Shown here: in pieces, positions 44,971 to 55,900 of the stretch
Numbering within the stretch: the first letter of the stretch is position 1
How the letters are laid out: each line of letters opens with the position of its first letter
The notes under the pieces: generated by a model
The model's database searches: none
What the model saw: only the letters and a program-made list of their open reading frames with translations
Told to the model about the DNA's origin: nothing
Assembly: GCF_023555415.1 (NCBI RefSeq)
Contig: NZ_JAKRYL010000013.1
Span: forward strand, 96,882 to 160,881
Direction of reading: 5' to 3'
Source: Halalkalibacter alkaliphilus
Lineage (GTDB): Bacteria; Bacillota; Bacilli; Bacillales; Bacillaceae_D
Length of the DNA stretch: 64,000 bases
Made by a program: the position numbers and the translations under genes

Positions 44971-45888
44971 GTGAATGTATTATTTGAGAACTTTGGTTTT
45001 CGAGCTTTGTGGACACCAGAGTTATTACTAGGATTACTAATTATTGGTATCCTTTATTTTTTACTCGTTACAAAATGGCGAGATCGTTTTAAAGGAGCGA
45101 CTCCTGTGCGAACGAGACAAAAAATATATTTTGTCTTAGCGTTGCTCGCACTATATATTGGTTGGGGGAGCCCTCTCTATATTGCAGGACATATTATGAT
45201 AAGCTTCCATATGACGCAAATGGTGTTTGCTTATTTTATTGCTACACCACTCTTTTTGTTAGCAATCCCTTCGTGGTTCTTCCAAGCGATTGTTGACCGC
45301 TTTCGTTCGCCTATTACCGAACGAATTTTTCGTGTGATTTGGAGTCCGATTGTAGCTTTGTTTTTATTTAATGGACTTTTTTCATTTTATCATGTCCCTT
45401 TTATGTTTGATACTTTGATGCAGTCTGTTATTTTGCATAGCTTATATGAGTACCTGTTATTATTTGCAGCTGCCTTAATGTGGTGGCATATGATTGCTCC
45501 ACTTCCAAGTGCATTTCCTTTGTCAGATTTACGCCGAGTAGGGTATATTTTTGCAAACGGGATTTTAATTACTCCTGCCTGTGCATTAATTATTTTTGCA
45601 CCTACAACGCTATACCAAACATACACGGACCCAGCAATTTGGGCACAAGTGATGGCGTATTGTTTGCCGCCAGGCACAGAGGTACCAATGGGGCTTCTTT
45701 CAGGACCGAATTCCTTTACGTTTCTTGAAGCGAGGATGGACCAACAGTTAGCAGGGGTCTTAATGAAAGTTATGCAGGAAATTACGTACGGGTTTACCAT
45801 TGGCTATGTATTTAAGCAATGGTTAAAGAAAGAGAAACAACAAGAGGGAACACTAACAATTAGTGACATTCCAACAGCAAAAACGTAA
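44971..45888 (+). CDS. ctaG: Cytochrome c oxidase assembly factor CtaG
   Basis: The 305-residue membrane protein has about seven helices of the caa3-type CtaG family: WGSPLYIAGHIMISFHMTQMV near 70-90 and LHSLYEYLLLFAAALMWWHM near 150. CtaG is needed for assembly of caa3 oxidase, probably copper delivery to the CuB site. GTG start behind GGAGGG. The next two genes also encode redox lipoproteins. Confidence 0.9.
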   Translation: MNVLFENFGFRALWTPELLLGLLIIGILYFLLVTKWRDRFKGATPVRTRQKIYFVLALLALYIGWGSPLYIAGHIMISFHMTQMVFAYFIATPLFLLAIPSWFFQAIVDRFRSPITERIFRVIWSPIVALFLFNGLFSFYHVPFMFDTLMQSVILHSLYEYLLLFAAALMWWHMIAPLPSAFPLSDLRRVGYIFANGILITPACALIIFAPTTLYQTYTDPAIWAQVMAYCLPPGTEVPMGLLSGPNSFTFLEARMDQQLAGVLMKVMQEITYGFTIGYVFKQWLKKEKQQEGTLTISDIPTAKT

Positions 45889-45913
45889 GACTTTTTTAAA
45901 TAAAATAAAAAAG

Positions 45914-45951
45914 AGAAGACTACTAAAAAAGATCTTTTTTAGTAGTCTTCT
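45914..45951. terminator. Perfect palindrome after ctaG
   Basis: AGAAGACTACTAAAAAAGA is followed directly by its complement (38 bp total). The embedded T run may act as a terminator; the downstream sco gene has little room for a separate promoter. Confidence 0.65.
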
Positions 45952-46003
45952 GCTACTAAGGAAGCCCTTTTAAAACGTTTCCTTAAGAAAGAGGGATGAG
46001 TCG

Positions 46004-46594
46004 ATGAAACTAGTAAGTGTAATTGTTTTAGCATTCTTTTTAAGTGGATGTGGGTGGGTGTATCAAGTTGGTAGTGGTAGCTCTTCGGAATATGACTTTT
46101 CAGAAGCGCAAGCGGAAGTGATACCATTTGAGTTTACAAACCAAAATGGGGAGACTTATGGAACGGAACAATTAGAAGGTAAGTATTGGTTAGCGAATAT
46201 GATTTTTACGTATTGCCCGACCGTTTGCCCGACGATGACTCCGAATATGCAGCGTCTTCAAGCGACGATGCAGGAAGAAGGGGTTGAGATGTCATTTATC
46301 TCTTTTACAGTTGATCCAGAAAGAGATACGGCAGAGCAACTATTATCGTACGGAACTAATGTGGGTGCTGACTTAAATTCATGGCAGTTTTTAACGGGTT
46401 ATACGCAAGATGAAATTGCTGCTTTTGCAAAAGATAGTTTTAAATCGGTAGTGCAGGAAACAGATGGTGACGATATTGTTCATAGTACGAGATTCTTTTT
46501 GGTAGATCCGAATGGTCAAGTCATTCGCAGATACGATGGTTTACAGACAAATCAAGACAGCATTGTTGAAGATTTGTTAGAGACGGTTCAATAG
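46004..46594 (+). CDS. SCO1/SenC family copper chaperone lipoprotein
   Basis: A 196-residue lipoprotein (lipobox L-S-G-C near residue 16) with a thioredoxin-like fold. Copper ligands are C71-P-T-V-C75 and His160 (DDIVHSTRFF). Sco proteins load copper into the CuA site of cytochrome oxidase on the outer face of the membrane. Placed between ctaG and the TGA-containing redoxin. Confidence 0.92.
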   Translation: MKLVSVIVLAFFLSGCGWVYQVGSGSSSEYDFSEAQAEVIPFEFTNQNGETYGTEQLEGKYWLANMIFTYCPTVCPTMTPNMQRLQATMQEEGVEMSFISFTVDPERDTAEQLLSYGTNVGADLNSWQFLTGYTQDEIAAFAKDSFKSVVQETDGDDIVHSTRFFLVDPNGQVIRRYDGLQTNQDSIVEDLLETVQ

Positions 46595-46654
46595 AAGCTC
46601 TTTCGTTGACAAGTGGTGAGCTTAAGAGTAGGTTTAAGTGACGGAGGTGAAAGA

Positions 46655-47182
46655 ATGCTAGAAGTTTGTAAAAGAAATATGGCTTTATGTTTCGTCATCG
46701 CAGCAGTACTAGTTGTTTTAGCTGGGTGCGGTTCGGATGATGGCCAAGTACAAGGCGAACTTACTCTTCTAAATGAAGATGGAGAAGAAGTAACTCTTAC
46801 AAATAAAGAACGTGCAACGATCTTGTTCCACTTTACTGAAGTTGGCTGAGGCCTTTGTCAGCAGCAACTAGTTCAGTTGCAAGAAAACTTACATTTATTT
46901 GAGGACTTAGATGCTGATATCTATGCAATTAGTACTGATAGTCCTGAAAATTCAAAGAGACTAAAAGAAGCAGGTGCCTTTACATTTTCATTTTTATCCG
47001 ATCAAACGTTTGAAGTCCTTGAGCATGTTAGGATGAAGAATGATCAGATGTCTTATCGAGGGATAAGTATTTTAGATAAGAATGGAAATTACGTTTATCA
47101 TCAAGTGAATGATTTATGGGGTGACCAAATAGAAGCTACAAGAAATATTATTTATGATGAATTTGAAAATATAAATGAGTAA
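46655..47182 (+). CDS. Candidate selenocysteine-containing redoxin lipoprotein (in-frame TGA, codon 65)
   Basis: Read through one TGA (46847-46849), the frame gives 175 residues: signal peptide with lipobox L-A-G-C25, then an AhpC/TSA-like redoxin domain. The TGA falls exactly at the first position of a C-x-x-C-type active site, giving U65-G-L-C68 after ILFHFTEVG. The 110 codons beyond it are an intact redoxin fold (DADIYAISTDSPENSKRL, AGAFTFSFLSDQ, GISILDKNGNYVYHQV). ATG has GGAGGTGA at 4-5 nt. A 6-bp hairpin with a G in the second loop position starts 14 nt after the TGA, as in bacterial SECIS elements. Alternatives: a recent nonsense mutation of TGT/TGC, or a sequencing error. Location beside Sco suggests thiol/copper handling for oxidase assembly. 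Confidence 0.75.
46847..46883 (+). other. Candidate bacterial SECIS element
   Basis: UGA at 46847; stem GCAACT (46864-46869) / AGTTGC (46875-46880) with loop AGTTC, base possibly extended by CTT (46853-46855)/AAG (46881-46883). There are 20 nt between UGA and the loop, and G is the second loop base followed by U, as in SelB-binding hairpins. Confidence 0.55.
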
Positions 47183-47185
47183 CGG

Positions 47186-47222
47186 ATAGACACTTACCAC
47201 ATTCGGTAGGTGTCTATTTTTG
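47186..47222 (+). terminator. Terminator after the redoxin gene
   Basis: ATAGACACTTACC pairs with GGTAGGTGTCTAT (one G-T) and five T follow (last base of the stem included). Confidence 0.88.
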
Positions 47223-47403
47223 TTTCAGTATCAAGAAATCAACTTATGACTAGACAGACACATATAAAAAACAGGGAAGTATAATGGTTTCATGTCCGGA
47301 AAATTAGTTAGAATAATGAACGAAATAAATCAAATAAAAACGGGTGAGGAACAAAATGAAACCATTTGACTGAAAAATGGATAAAATAAAATAAAAATAC
47401 AGT

Positions 47404-47432
47404 TGAATTAATTTTTATACATAGATATAATG
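47404..47432 (+). promoter_or_regulatory. argC promoter with overlapping ARG box
   Basis: TTGAAT (47404-47409), 17 nt, TATAAT (47427-47432). The segment TGAATTAATTTTTATACAT (47405-47423) over the -35 resembles the AhrC/ArgR operator and is nearly identical to the reverse complement of the site at 51815-51833. Arginine-dependent repression is expected. The stretch 47223-47403 shows nothing else I can name. Confidence 0.7.
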
Positions 47433-47481
47433 AGTACCAAGATCAAATAGAGCAGATATAGAAAAGTTAGGAGAGGTAATA

Positions 47482-48519
47482 ATGAGAGTTGGTATTATCG
47501 GGGCTACAGGTTACGGTGGCGCAGAGCTATTAAGGTTGTTAAACCAACATCCTCATGTGCAAGAGGTTGTTTTGTATACATCGTCAAAAGAAGGTATGAA
47601 TATACAAGAGTCTTATCCACATGTTTCAAATATATATAATCAAACATTAAAATCCATTGATGTCACATCGATTAAAGATGAAGTAGATACGGTCTTTCTT
47701 GCTACCCCCCCTGGTGTCTCAGCTGAGTGGTCAGGACAAATTGCTGAAGCAGGATGCAGAGTTATTGATTTATCTGGGGATTTGCGATTGCAGAATCCAG
47801 AGGTTTATGAAAAGTGGTACAAACGGGAAGCAGCTCCACTAGCATTAATTAATGATGCTGTATATGGGCTGCCGGAGTGGAATCGAGAATCGATTCAGAA
47901 AGCGCAAATTATTTCGAATCCTGGATGTTATCCTACAGCTACATTACTTGGTCTTGCTCCATTAGTTAAAAATAAGCTGATTGACGTTGATTCAATTATA
48001 ATAGATGCAAAATCAGGTACATCTGGAGCAGGACGATCACCTTCAGCAATCACGCATTTTAGTGAAATGAATGAAAACTTTAAAATATATCAAATTAATC
48101 AACATAAACACATTCCTGAAATAGAACAAAATTTACACCAGTGGGATGAACAGGTTCAGAGCATAACATTCCAGCCACATTTAGTTCCTATGGTTCGAGG
48201 AATTATGGCTACCATTTATGCAAAAGCGAATCAGCAAATCTCGGAAACCGAGCTACGCGATTTATATAAAGAAGCGTATCGGAATGAATATTTTGTTCGA
48301 ATTAGGCCAGAGGGAGCCTACCCAGCAACAAAAGAAGTGTACGGTAGTAATTATTGTGATATAGGCTTAACGTACGACGAACGAACAGGACGTATCACTG
48401 TAGTCTCTGTTATTGATAATGTCGTTAAGGGCGCATCAGGTCAAGCAATTCAAAACTTTAATTTAATTCATGGATTCGAAGAAGATACGGGGCTAACTCT
48501 TGTTCCTATGTATCCATAA
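47482..48519 (+). CDS. argC: N-acetyl-gamma-glutamyl-phosphate reductase
   Basis: The 345-residue ArgC has NADP-binding G-A-T-G-Y-G-G-A near residue 8, catalytic Cys in [12 protein letters not shown] (near 150) and KSGTSGAGR. It reduces N-acetylglutamyl phosphate to the semialdehyde, step 3 of arginine synthesis. First gene of argCJBD-carAB-argF, the same order as in B. subtilis. SD is GGAGAGG. Confidence 0.96.
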   Translation: MRVGIIGATGYGGAELLRLLNQHPHVQEVVLYTSSKEGMNIQESYPHVSNIYNQTLKSIDVTSIKDEVDTVFLATPPGVSAEWSGQIAEAGCRVIDLSGDLRLQNPEVYEKWYKREAAPLALINDAVYGLPEWNRESIQKAQIISNPGCYPTATLLGLAPLVKNKLIDVDSIIIDAKSGTSGAGRSPSAITHFSEMNENFKIYQINQHKHIPEIEQNLHQWDEQVQSITFQPHLVPMVRGIMATIYAKANQQISETELRDLYKEAYRNEYFVRIRPEGAYPATKEVYGSNYCDIGLTYDERTGRITVVSVIDNVVKGASGQAIQNFNLIHGFEEDTGLTLVPMYP

Positions 48520-48536
48520 TGGAAGGTGGTCATCTC

Positions 48537-49772
48537 ATGAAAGGCATAGCGAATGCACCAGTGATAACAGAAAAAGAAAACGGAAGTATTGTAACTCCAA
48601 AAGGATTCCAAGCAATAGGGTTGCATACAGGGGTAAAAAGAAAAAGATTGGACCTTGGTGCTATCTATTGTGAAGTACCAGCTAATGTAGCTGCCGTATA
48701 TACTTGTAACAGAATTCAAGCTGCTCCATTAAAAGTGACAAAGGAGTCAATAGCAAAAGAAGGTAAGATTCAGGCTTTAGTTGTTAACAGTGGAAATGCT
48801 AATGCTTGTACCGGTGCAAAAGGCTTAGAAGATGCTTATCAGATGAGAAATGAAAGTGCCAAACACTTTAATCTTCCGCCTCATTATGTTGCAGTAACGT
48901 CAACAGGAGTCATTGGTGAATACTTACCAATGGAAAAAATCTTACCTGGTATTACAAAACTTTCTCCAGAGTCATCTTTAAAAGGCGCAGAATTATTTAA
49001 TGAAGCAATATTAACAACAGATACAATTAACAAAAAAGTTTGCTTTCAGACGATTGTGGATGGAAAGACAGTTTCAATTGGTGGTGTCGCAAAAGGATCT
49101 GGAATGATTAATCCGAATATGGCGACAATGCTCTCGTTTGTAACAACTGATGCAAATGTAGAATCTTCTGTATTGCAAGAAGCATTATCTTCAATTACGA
49201 ATCAAACATTTAACAGAATTACTGTTGATGGGGATACATCAACAAATGATATGGTGGTTGTTATGGCGTCAGGATTAACAGAAAATGAATCGCTCACACC
49301 AGCGCATCCTGATTGGGACGGTTTTTATCAAGCTCTTAAGTCTACATGTGAATCGTTAGCGAAGCAAATTGCACGTGATGGAGAAGGTGCGACAAAGTTA
49401 ATTGAAGTGCAAGTTACTGGAGCGCTAACAGATGAAGAGGCGGGAAAAGTAGCAAAGAAAATTGTTGGTTCAGATTTAGTAAAGTCAGCTGTCTATGGTA
49501 CCGATGCAAACTGGGGAAGAATTATATGTGCCGTTGGGTACAGTGGTTGTGAGATTAATCCAGACACAATAGATATTGCGATTGGACCTGTGCAAACACT
49601 TGTTAAAAGCCAACCTATCTCGTTTTCAGAAGAGGAAGCGAAATCATATATGGAAAATAACGATACTGTTGTTATAAAAGTTGATTTGCATGTTGGTGAA
49701 GGTACAGGTAAGGCATGGGGTTGTGACTTGTCTTATGATTATGTGCGAATAAACGCTGGATATAGAACATAG
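48537..49772 (+). CDS. argJ: Bifunctional ornithine acetyltransferase / N-acetylglutamate synthase
   Basis: The 411-residue ArgJ is a self-cleaving Ntn-type enzyme. The cleavage/nucleophile site is the Thr (about 197) in [11 protein letters not shown]. It recycles the acetyl group from N-acetylornithine to glutamate. ATG 48537 has GGAAGGTGG; an in-frame ATG 18 nt upstream overlaps the argC stop and lacks a site. Confidence 0.95.
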   Translation: MKGIANAPVITEKENGSIVTPKGFQAIGLHTGVKRKRLDLGAIYCEVPANVAAVYTCNRIQAAPLKVTKESIAKEGKIQALVVNSGNANACTGAKGLEDAYQMRNESAKHFNLPPHYVAVTSTGVIGEYLPMEKILPGITKLSPESSLKGAELFNEAILTTDTINKKVCFQTIVDGKTVSIGGVAKGSGMINPNMATMLSFVTTDANVESSVLQEALSSITNQTFNRITVDGDTSTNDMVVVMASGLTENESLTPAHPDWDGFYQALKSTCESLAKQIARDGEGATKLIEVQVTGALTDEEAGKVAKKIVGSDLVKSAVYGTDANWGRIICAVGYSGCEINPDTIDIAIGPVQTLVKSQPISFSEEEAKSYMENNDTVVIKVDLHVGEGTGKAWGCDLSYDYVRINAGYRT

Positions 49773-49799
49773 GAAAGACGATTTCGGGAGGGGAAAGTA

Positions 49800-50585
49800 G
49801 TGAAAGATGTTGTCGTTATCAAATGTGGAGGCAGCACCATCGCTGAATTATCAGATGAGTTTTACAAAAGTGTTGTCAAAATGCAAAAAGATGGAAAGCA
49901 TCCGATTGTTGTGCATGGTGGAGGCCCTGCTATTAATCAGCTTTTGCAAAAACTAGATATTAAATCTGAATTTGTTGATGGTCTCCGTAAAACGACGGAA
50001 GATGTGCTAGACACAGCTGAAATGGTGCTATGTGGAAAAGTCAATAAACAAGTAGTAACTAGTTTATATCAGGCTGGAGGTCAGGCAGTCGGGTTATCTG
50101 GATGTGACGGTCAATTAATTGAAGTCGAACCAGTCAATGAAGGGATGCTAGGTTATGTTGGAGAGCCGACAAAGGTTAATACGAACTTACTTTCTTCTCT
50201 AATGGAACTAGATATGATTCCTGTTATTGCTCCAATTGGCATAAATGCAGAAGGAACTCATTATAACGTTAATGCTGATAGCGCAGCAGCAGCTATAGCA
50301 AAAGAGTTAGGTGCCGAACAATTAGTTTTTGTTACAGATGTAGATGGAATTTTAAAAGATGGAAAGTGTCTTGAGAAAGTCACAATAGAGGAAATCGAGT
50401 CCTACATTGCTGATGGAACAATCTATGGTGGAATGCTTCCAAAGGTAAGAGCAGCTTTGTCAACACTAACAGGCAACATCCAATCTGTAATGATTATGAA
50501 TGGGAAATCAACCAATGTTGGAAAAGATGGTTCAGTACAAGGAACAACAATTTTGAAATCAAAGATGAAGCTTTATGTTTCGTAA
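49800..50585 (+). CDS. argB: Acetylglutamate kinase
   Basis: A 261-residue amino acid kinase: KCGGSTI at the N terminus, VHGGGPAINQLL near 38, GLSGCDGQLIEV, and FVTDVDGILKDG near 175. It phosphorylates N-acetylglutamate. GTG start behind GAGGGGAAAG. No N-terminal arginine-binding helix of the inhibited form is evident. Confidence 0.95.
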   Translation: MKDVVVIKCGGSTIAELSDEFYKSVVKMQKDGKHPIVVHGGGPAINQLLQKLDIKSEFVDGLRKTTEDVLDTAEMVLCGKVNKQVVTSLYQAGGQAVGLSGCDGQLIEVEPVNEGMLGYVGEPTKVNTNLLSSLMELDMIPVIAPIGINAEGTHYNVNADSAAAAIAKELGAEQLVFVTDVDGILKDGKCLEKVTIEEIESYIADGTIYGGMLPKVRAALSTLTGNIQSVMIMNGKSTNVGKDGSVQGTTILKSKMKLYVS

Positions 50586-50596
50586 GGAGGACAATA

Positions 50597-51763
50597 ATGA
50601 GTGCACTTTTTCCAACCTACGCTAGATGGGATATTACACCTGTTAAAGCAAAGGGCTCGAAACTAATTGATTCAGATGGTAAGGAGTATTTAGATTTTAT
50701 TTCGGGAATTGCTGTTTGTAATCTAGGTCACTGCCACCCTAAAGTAGTTTCTTCAGTTGAAGAACAGATGAAAAAATTATGGCATGTATCAAACCTATTT
50801 CAAATTGAAGGGCAAGAGCAAGTAGCCGAGCAACTTGTTGATCACAGTGTTGGTGACTATGTCTTTTTCTGTAATAGCGGTGCAGAAGCCAACGAAGCAG
50901 CGATAAAACTCGCAAGGAAGTCAACAGGAAAGCATCACATAGTTAGCTTAACTAACTCATTCCATGGTCGGACTCTTGGAAGTATGGCTGCAACAGGTCA
51001 AGATAAAATTCACCAAGGATTTGGTCCACTTTTAACAGAGTTTACGTATATTGAAATGAATGATTCTGAAGCTTTAAAAAATACAGTTACAGAAAAGACA
51101 GCTGCAATTATGGTTGAGATCATTCAAGGAGAAGGTGGCATTCGCTTGATGAGCGATGAATACGCCGAGTCACTTAAGACTGTATGCGAACAATTTGGCT
51201 GTTTACTCATTGTTGATGAAGTACAGACAGGGATCGGACGTACTGGTACTGCATTTGCTTATGAACAATTAGGGTTATCACCTGACATTATTACAGTTGC
51301 AAAAGGACTTGGTAATGGGTTTCCAGTTGGTGCGCTAATTGGTAAGGAACGACTAAAAGATGCATTTACACCTGGAAGTCATGGTTCAACGTTTGGCGGG
51401 AATCCACTTGCCATGGCTGCAGCTAAAGCTGTCCTAACAGAAGTGTTTAAACCTGAGCTATTAGAATCTGTTCAAGAAAAAGGAGAATGGTTCAAAGCCG
51501 AGTTGGAAAAGAAACTAGGTGATTCAAAAATTGTTGAAGAGGTTCGTGGAAAAGGACTTATGCTTGGAATTGCCTGCCATATTGAAGTAGCACCCATTAT
51601 TAAGGCATGTATAGAGAATGGATTACTTGTATTACCTGCAGGTCCAAAGGTTCTTCGAATCTTACCACCTTTAGTTGCAACGAAAAGTGAATTAGTGCGT
51701 GCATGTGAAATCTTGTTAACTGTCTTTCAGGAAATCGAACAAAAACAAAGCGTAATCATATAG
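50597..51763 (+). CDS. argD: Acetylornithine aminotransferase
   Basis: A 388-residue class III PLP aminotransferase: FCNSGAEANEAAIKLAR near 95, SFHGRTLGSMAATGQ, DEVQTGIGRTG with the PLP Asp, and the PLP Lys in TVAKGLGNGFPVGA. It makes N-acetylornithine. It lies 11 nt after argB. Confidence 0.95.
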   Translation: MSALFPTYARWDITPVKAKGSKLIDSDGKEYLDFISGIAVCNLGHCHPKVVSSVEEQMKKLWHVSNLFQIEGQEQVAEQLVDHSVGDYVFFCNSGAEANEAAIKLARKSTGKHHIVSLTNSFHGRTLGSMAATGQDKIHQGFGPLLTEFTYIEMNDSEALKNTVTEKTAAIMVEIIQGEGGIRLMSDEYAESLKTVCEQFGCLLIVDEVQTGIGRTGTAFAYEQLGLSPDIITVAKGLGNGFPVGALIGKERLKDAFTPGSHGSTFGGNPLAMAAAKAVLTEVFKPELLESVQEKGEWFKAELEKKLGDSKIVEEVRGKGLMLGIACHIEVAPIIKACIENGLLVLPAGPKVLRILPPLVATKSELVRACEILLTVFQEIEQKQSVII

Positions 51764-51774
51764 TTCGAACGAAT

Positions 51775-51833
51775 AATCACTACTGTTGATGTAGTGGTTT
51801 TATATAAAACAATTATGTATAAAAATTTAATGA
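51775..51833 (+). promoter_or_regulatory. argD-carA intergenic hairpin and second ARG box
   Basis: AATCACTAC pairs with GTAGTGGTT (51775-51799) followed by a short T run, a possible attenuator. Next, 51815-51833 (ATGTATAAAAATTTAATGA) is, in reverse complement, nearly the same as the ARG box at 47405-47423. No clear sigma-A promoter here. The site could repress carA transcription on its own or loop with the first. Confidence 0.55.
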
Positions 51834-51870
51834 TTAGTATAAGTATTCGTCAATGGGTGGAGGGAATCAG

Positions 51871-52950
51871 ATGAAAGGATACGTAGTATTAGAAAACGGT
51901 GAGATGTTTGAAGGGGTTCTTCATGGAAAAGAAAAGGAAGTACATGGAGAAATCGTATTTTTTACTGGAATGTCAGGATATCAGGAAGTGTTAAGTGATC
52001 CATCGTTTAAAGGGCAAATGGTCGTGTTTACGTATCCACTAATAGGGAATTACGGAGTGAATGAAGTTGATTTCGAAAGTATTACTCCACAAGTGAATGC
52101 CTTGCTAGTAAGTGAGCTATCAAATGAAGGATACCACTATGAGTCATGTTCATCTCTAGAATCCTACTGTGAGAAGCATTCAATACCACTTGTATCTGGG
52201 ATTGATACGAGAGCGATTGTGAAAAGGATACGAGAACAGGGCGATATGCGAGCGATCATCACAACAGATCCAACAAATCTATCATTCAATCAATCTATTC
52301 CTCTTGGTCAGCAAGAAGTAGTACCAGAAGTATCAACGAAAACAATCAATACGTATGGAAGTGGCGATCATCATATTGTTATGGTTGATTTTGGATACAA
52401 GAAATCAATTTTAGATTCTTTGCTTGAACAAGGATGTAGGGTTTCTCTTGTTCCTTATGATACTACGTTTGAAACAATTCAAAGTCTTCAACCAGACGGA
52501 GTTATGTATTCGAATGGACCCGGGAATCCAAAAAAACTACAAGAACTTCTTCCAACAATAAAAAAAGTAGCGATGAGTTATCCGACAATGGGTATTTGTC
52601 TTGGTCATCAACTGCTTGCGCTTGCTTTTGGTGCAGATACGGAGAAGTTAACATTTGGCCATCGTGGCGCGAATCAACCAGTTATTGATTTAACAACAAA
52701 CAAAGTTTATATGACATCACAAAACCATAGCTATGTTGTTAATGAAGAATCACTAGAAGGAACAGGTTTTAAAGCAAAATTTATGAATATTAATGATTCT
52801 TCTATTGAAGGGCTTATTCATAAGCAATACCCTGTCTTTACAGTTCAGTTTCATCCGGAAGCTCATCCAGGACCTTCAGATAGTGAACAGCTCTTCTTTA
52901 CTTTCATAGAAATGCTCAGCAACAAGGGGAGAGAGAAAGCATATGCCTAA
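51871..52950 (+). CDS. carA: Carbamoyl-phosphate synthase small subunit (arginine-specific)
   Basis: A 359-residue glutamine amidotransferase subunit: N-terminal CPSase domain, then a class I GATase with Cys in GICLGHQLLALAFGA (near 252) and His/Glu in FTVQFHPEAHPGP (near 331-333). It supplies ammonia to CarB. Placement between argD and argF marks it as the arginine-pathway enzyme. ATG 51871 has GGTGGAGGG; the ATG 18 nt upstream precedes that site. It overlaps carB by 8 bp. Confidence 0.95.
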   Translation: MKGYVVLENGEMFEGVLHGKEKEVHGEIVFFTGMSGYQEVLSDPSFKGQMVVFTYPLIGNYGVNEVDFESITPQVNALLVSELSNEGYHYESCSSLESYCEKHSIPLVSGIDTRAIVKRIREQGDMRAIITTDPTNLSFNQSIPLGQQEVVPEVSTKTINTYGSGDHHIVMVDFGYKKSILDSLLEQGCRVSLVPYDTTFETIQSLQPDGVMYSNGPGNPKKLQELLPTIKKVAMSYPTMGICLGHQLLALAFGADTEKLTFGHRGANQPVIDLTTNKVYMTSQNHSYVVNEESLEGTGFKAKFMNINDSSIEGLIHKQYPVFTVQFHPEAHPGPSDSEQLFFTFIEMLSNKGREKAYA

Positions 52951-55900
52951 ACAACAACAATTAAAGAAAGTACTCGTTATTGGCTCAGGTCCGATTGTCA
53001 TTGGGCAAGCGGCAGAGTTTGATTATGCCGGAACGCAAGCATGTCTAGCTCTAAAGGAAGAAGGAATTAAAGTAATCCTTGTCAATAACAATCCTGCAAC
53101 GGTTATGACAGATGAGTCATGTGCTGATCGAGTGTATTTTGAACCTCTGACGGTTGAAAGCGTCGAGGCTATTATCCAAAAAGAACAGCCTGATGGAATC
53201 CTTGCCACTCTTGGAGGTCAAACAGGGTTAAATTTAGCGATGGACCTTCATGATAAAGGTATTCTGGGAAAATATGGTGTGGATTTACTTGGTACACCAA
53301 TTGAATCAATTAAAAAAGGGGAAGATCGTGAGGCTTTCCGTGCGTTAATGCAAGAGCTTAATGAACCTGTTCCTGAAAGTGAAATTGTAACAACAAGCGA
53401 AGCGGCAATTAAATTTGCGAATGAGGTAGGGTATCCAATCATTGTCCGCCCAGCTTACACGCTTGGAGGAGCTGGGGGAGGAATCGCTTCTGATGAACAG
53501 GAATTAAAACAAATCATCAAAGGTGGACTCTCTCTTAGTCCGATCAGTCAATGTTTAATTGAGAAAAGCATTGCTGGTTATAAAGAAATTGAATATGAAG
53601 TAATGCGTGATAGTAACGATACGTGTATTACGATATGTAATATGGAAAATATTGATCCGGTAGGGATTCATACAGGAGATTCAATTGTTGTTGCTCCATC
53701 CCAAACTTTAACGGATGTAGAGTACCAGATGCTTCGCACGTGCTCGGTCAAAATCATTCGCGCGCTCGGGATTGTTGGAGGATGTAACATTCAATTTGCT
53801 TTAGATCCTTATAGTAAGCAATATTATTTAATTGAAGTTAATCCTCGTGTAAGTCGTTCTTCAGCTCTTGCGTCAAAAGCAACTGGTTATCCAATTGCGC
53901 AAATGGCTGCAAAGGTGAGCATTGGTTACAACTTACATGAAATTATTAATCCTGTAACAGGTCATACTTACGCTAGCTTTGAACCTGCACTAGACTACGT
54001 TGTAGTTAAGTTTCCGCGTTGGCCTTTTGATAAATTTGTTCATGCAGAGCGGAAGCTTGGAACGCAAATGAAGGCTACTGGAGAAGTAATGGCAATCGAA
54101 CGAAATTTGGAAGCTGGTATCCAAAAGGCAGTTCGTTCTTTAGAGCTGAAGACGAATGGATTAGACCTTCCATCTGTAACAAAGAAATCGGATGAAGAGT
54201 TATTATATTTAGTGAAACATGCTGACGACCGGAGATTCTTTGTGCTGCTAGAACTTTTGAGAAGAGGCTATTCACGTCAAAAATTACATGAGTTGACTGG
54301 CATTAATGCCTTCTTCCTGCAAGCTTTTGAACGCTTAATCCAGATGGAGAAAGAGAGCACAGAAACTAGTTTTCTGAACATAACTAAAGAGCAACTTTTT
54401 GAATACAAAAAAGCAGGGTTTACAGATGAGTGGCTAGCTAGTGTTTGGGGAGTAACAGAGCAACAAGTTAGAGAAAAACGGCTTGAATTTAGTATTACTC
54501 CTTCTTACAAAATGGTCGATACTTGTGCTGGAGAATTTATGGCACAAACAGCTTATTTTTATTCTAGTTGGTCCGGTGAACATGATTTTATTCCGCAATC
54601 AGGGAAGAAGAAAATTTTATTAATTGGTTCTGGTCCAATTCGAATCGGCCAAGGAATTGAATTTGATTACTGTTCTGTGCAAGGAATTCAAAGTCTTCAC
54701 CGTCTTGGCTATGAAGCCATTATGATGAACAACAATCCTGAAACTGTTAGCACGGATTATGCAACAGCGGATCGCCTGTATTTTGAACCTTTGACTGTTG
54801 AAGATGTATTAAATGTCATTGATTTAGAGCAAGTAGAAGGCGTAATTGTTCAATTAGGAGGGCAAACAGCAATTTCTTTAGTTGAAGGATTAGAAGCCGC
54901 TGGAGTAAAACTCTTTGGTACAAATCTGGATACGATTGACCAACTTGAAGACAGAGGACGTTTTTATTCATTCATGAAACAAGTTAATGTTCCACATATT
55001 CCAGGTGTAACAGCGACTAATGAAGAGGATGCATTAGATAAAGCAGAACAAATTGGCTACCCAGTTTTAATTAGACCTTCTTATGTCATTGGTGGTCAGG
55101 GGATGATGCTGTTTGAATCGAAAACAGAATTTGTTTCTTACTTAGAAGATGATGAATATACTGCAGCATTTCCCCTACTTATCGATGCCTATTACCCAGG
55201 AGTTGAATTAGAAGTCGATGCATTGACGGACGGAGAAAATGTATGCATTGCTGGAATGTTCGAGCATGTTGAACGTGCAGGAGTACACTCTGGTGATAGT
55301 ACCGCTGTCACCCCGCCGTATTCGATAACTGAAGAGATTAAGGAACTCGTTTCTGAATACACTGAAAGAATTGCAAAAGGGATGGAGTTTAAAGGGATTT
55401 TTAATATTCAATTTGTGTTGTTTGAAAAGCAATTATACGTAATTGAAATTAATCCACGTGCATCAAGAACAGTGCCAATTTTAAGTAAAATTTCAAATCA
55501 ATCATTAATTGACTACACTGTGCAATTGCTTCTAGGTGCGTCTATGTCAGATTTGGGGCTAGTTCATCGTACTTTGCCGGAACCGCATTTTTACACGGTA
55601 AAAGCACCTGTTTTCTCATATCAAAAATTAGCTGGATTAGATCCGTTATTGGAAGCTGAAATGAAATCAACGGGAGAGTTGATGAGTATGGGAGCGGACC
55701 TTGATGAGGCATTTTTAAAAGCCTTTGTTTGGTCACAACAGTCAAAGCCGAAGCTATTTACACAAACAGGGTCTATTTTTGTTGATGTAGCAGAGGAATT
55801 TAAAGATGACTTTGCTCCTTATGCTAAAAAGTTGCAACAATTAGGGTTTACACTTGTAACAAATGATTTTTCAAATTGGGTACAGACAGACGAAGCAATC

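Noticed and set aside
46613..46849. Two separate short genes (up to 46849, and from 46877)
   Set aside because: Both parts lie in one frame, the second has no ribosome binding site, and together they make one redoxin interrupted only by TGA. A frameshift is also excluded because the frame does not change.
47223..47481. T-box leader before argC
   Set aside because: No T-box sequence or terminator/antiterminator pair seen; a sigma-A promoter with ARG box explains the region.
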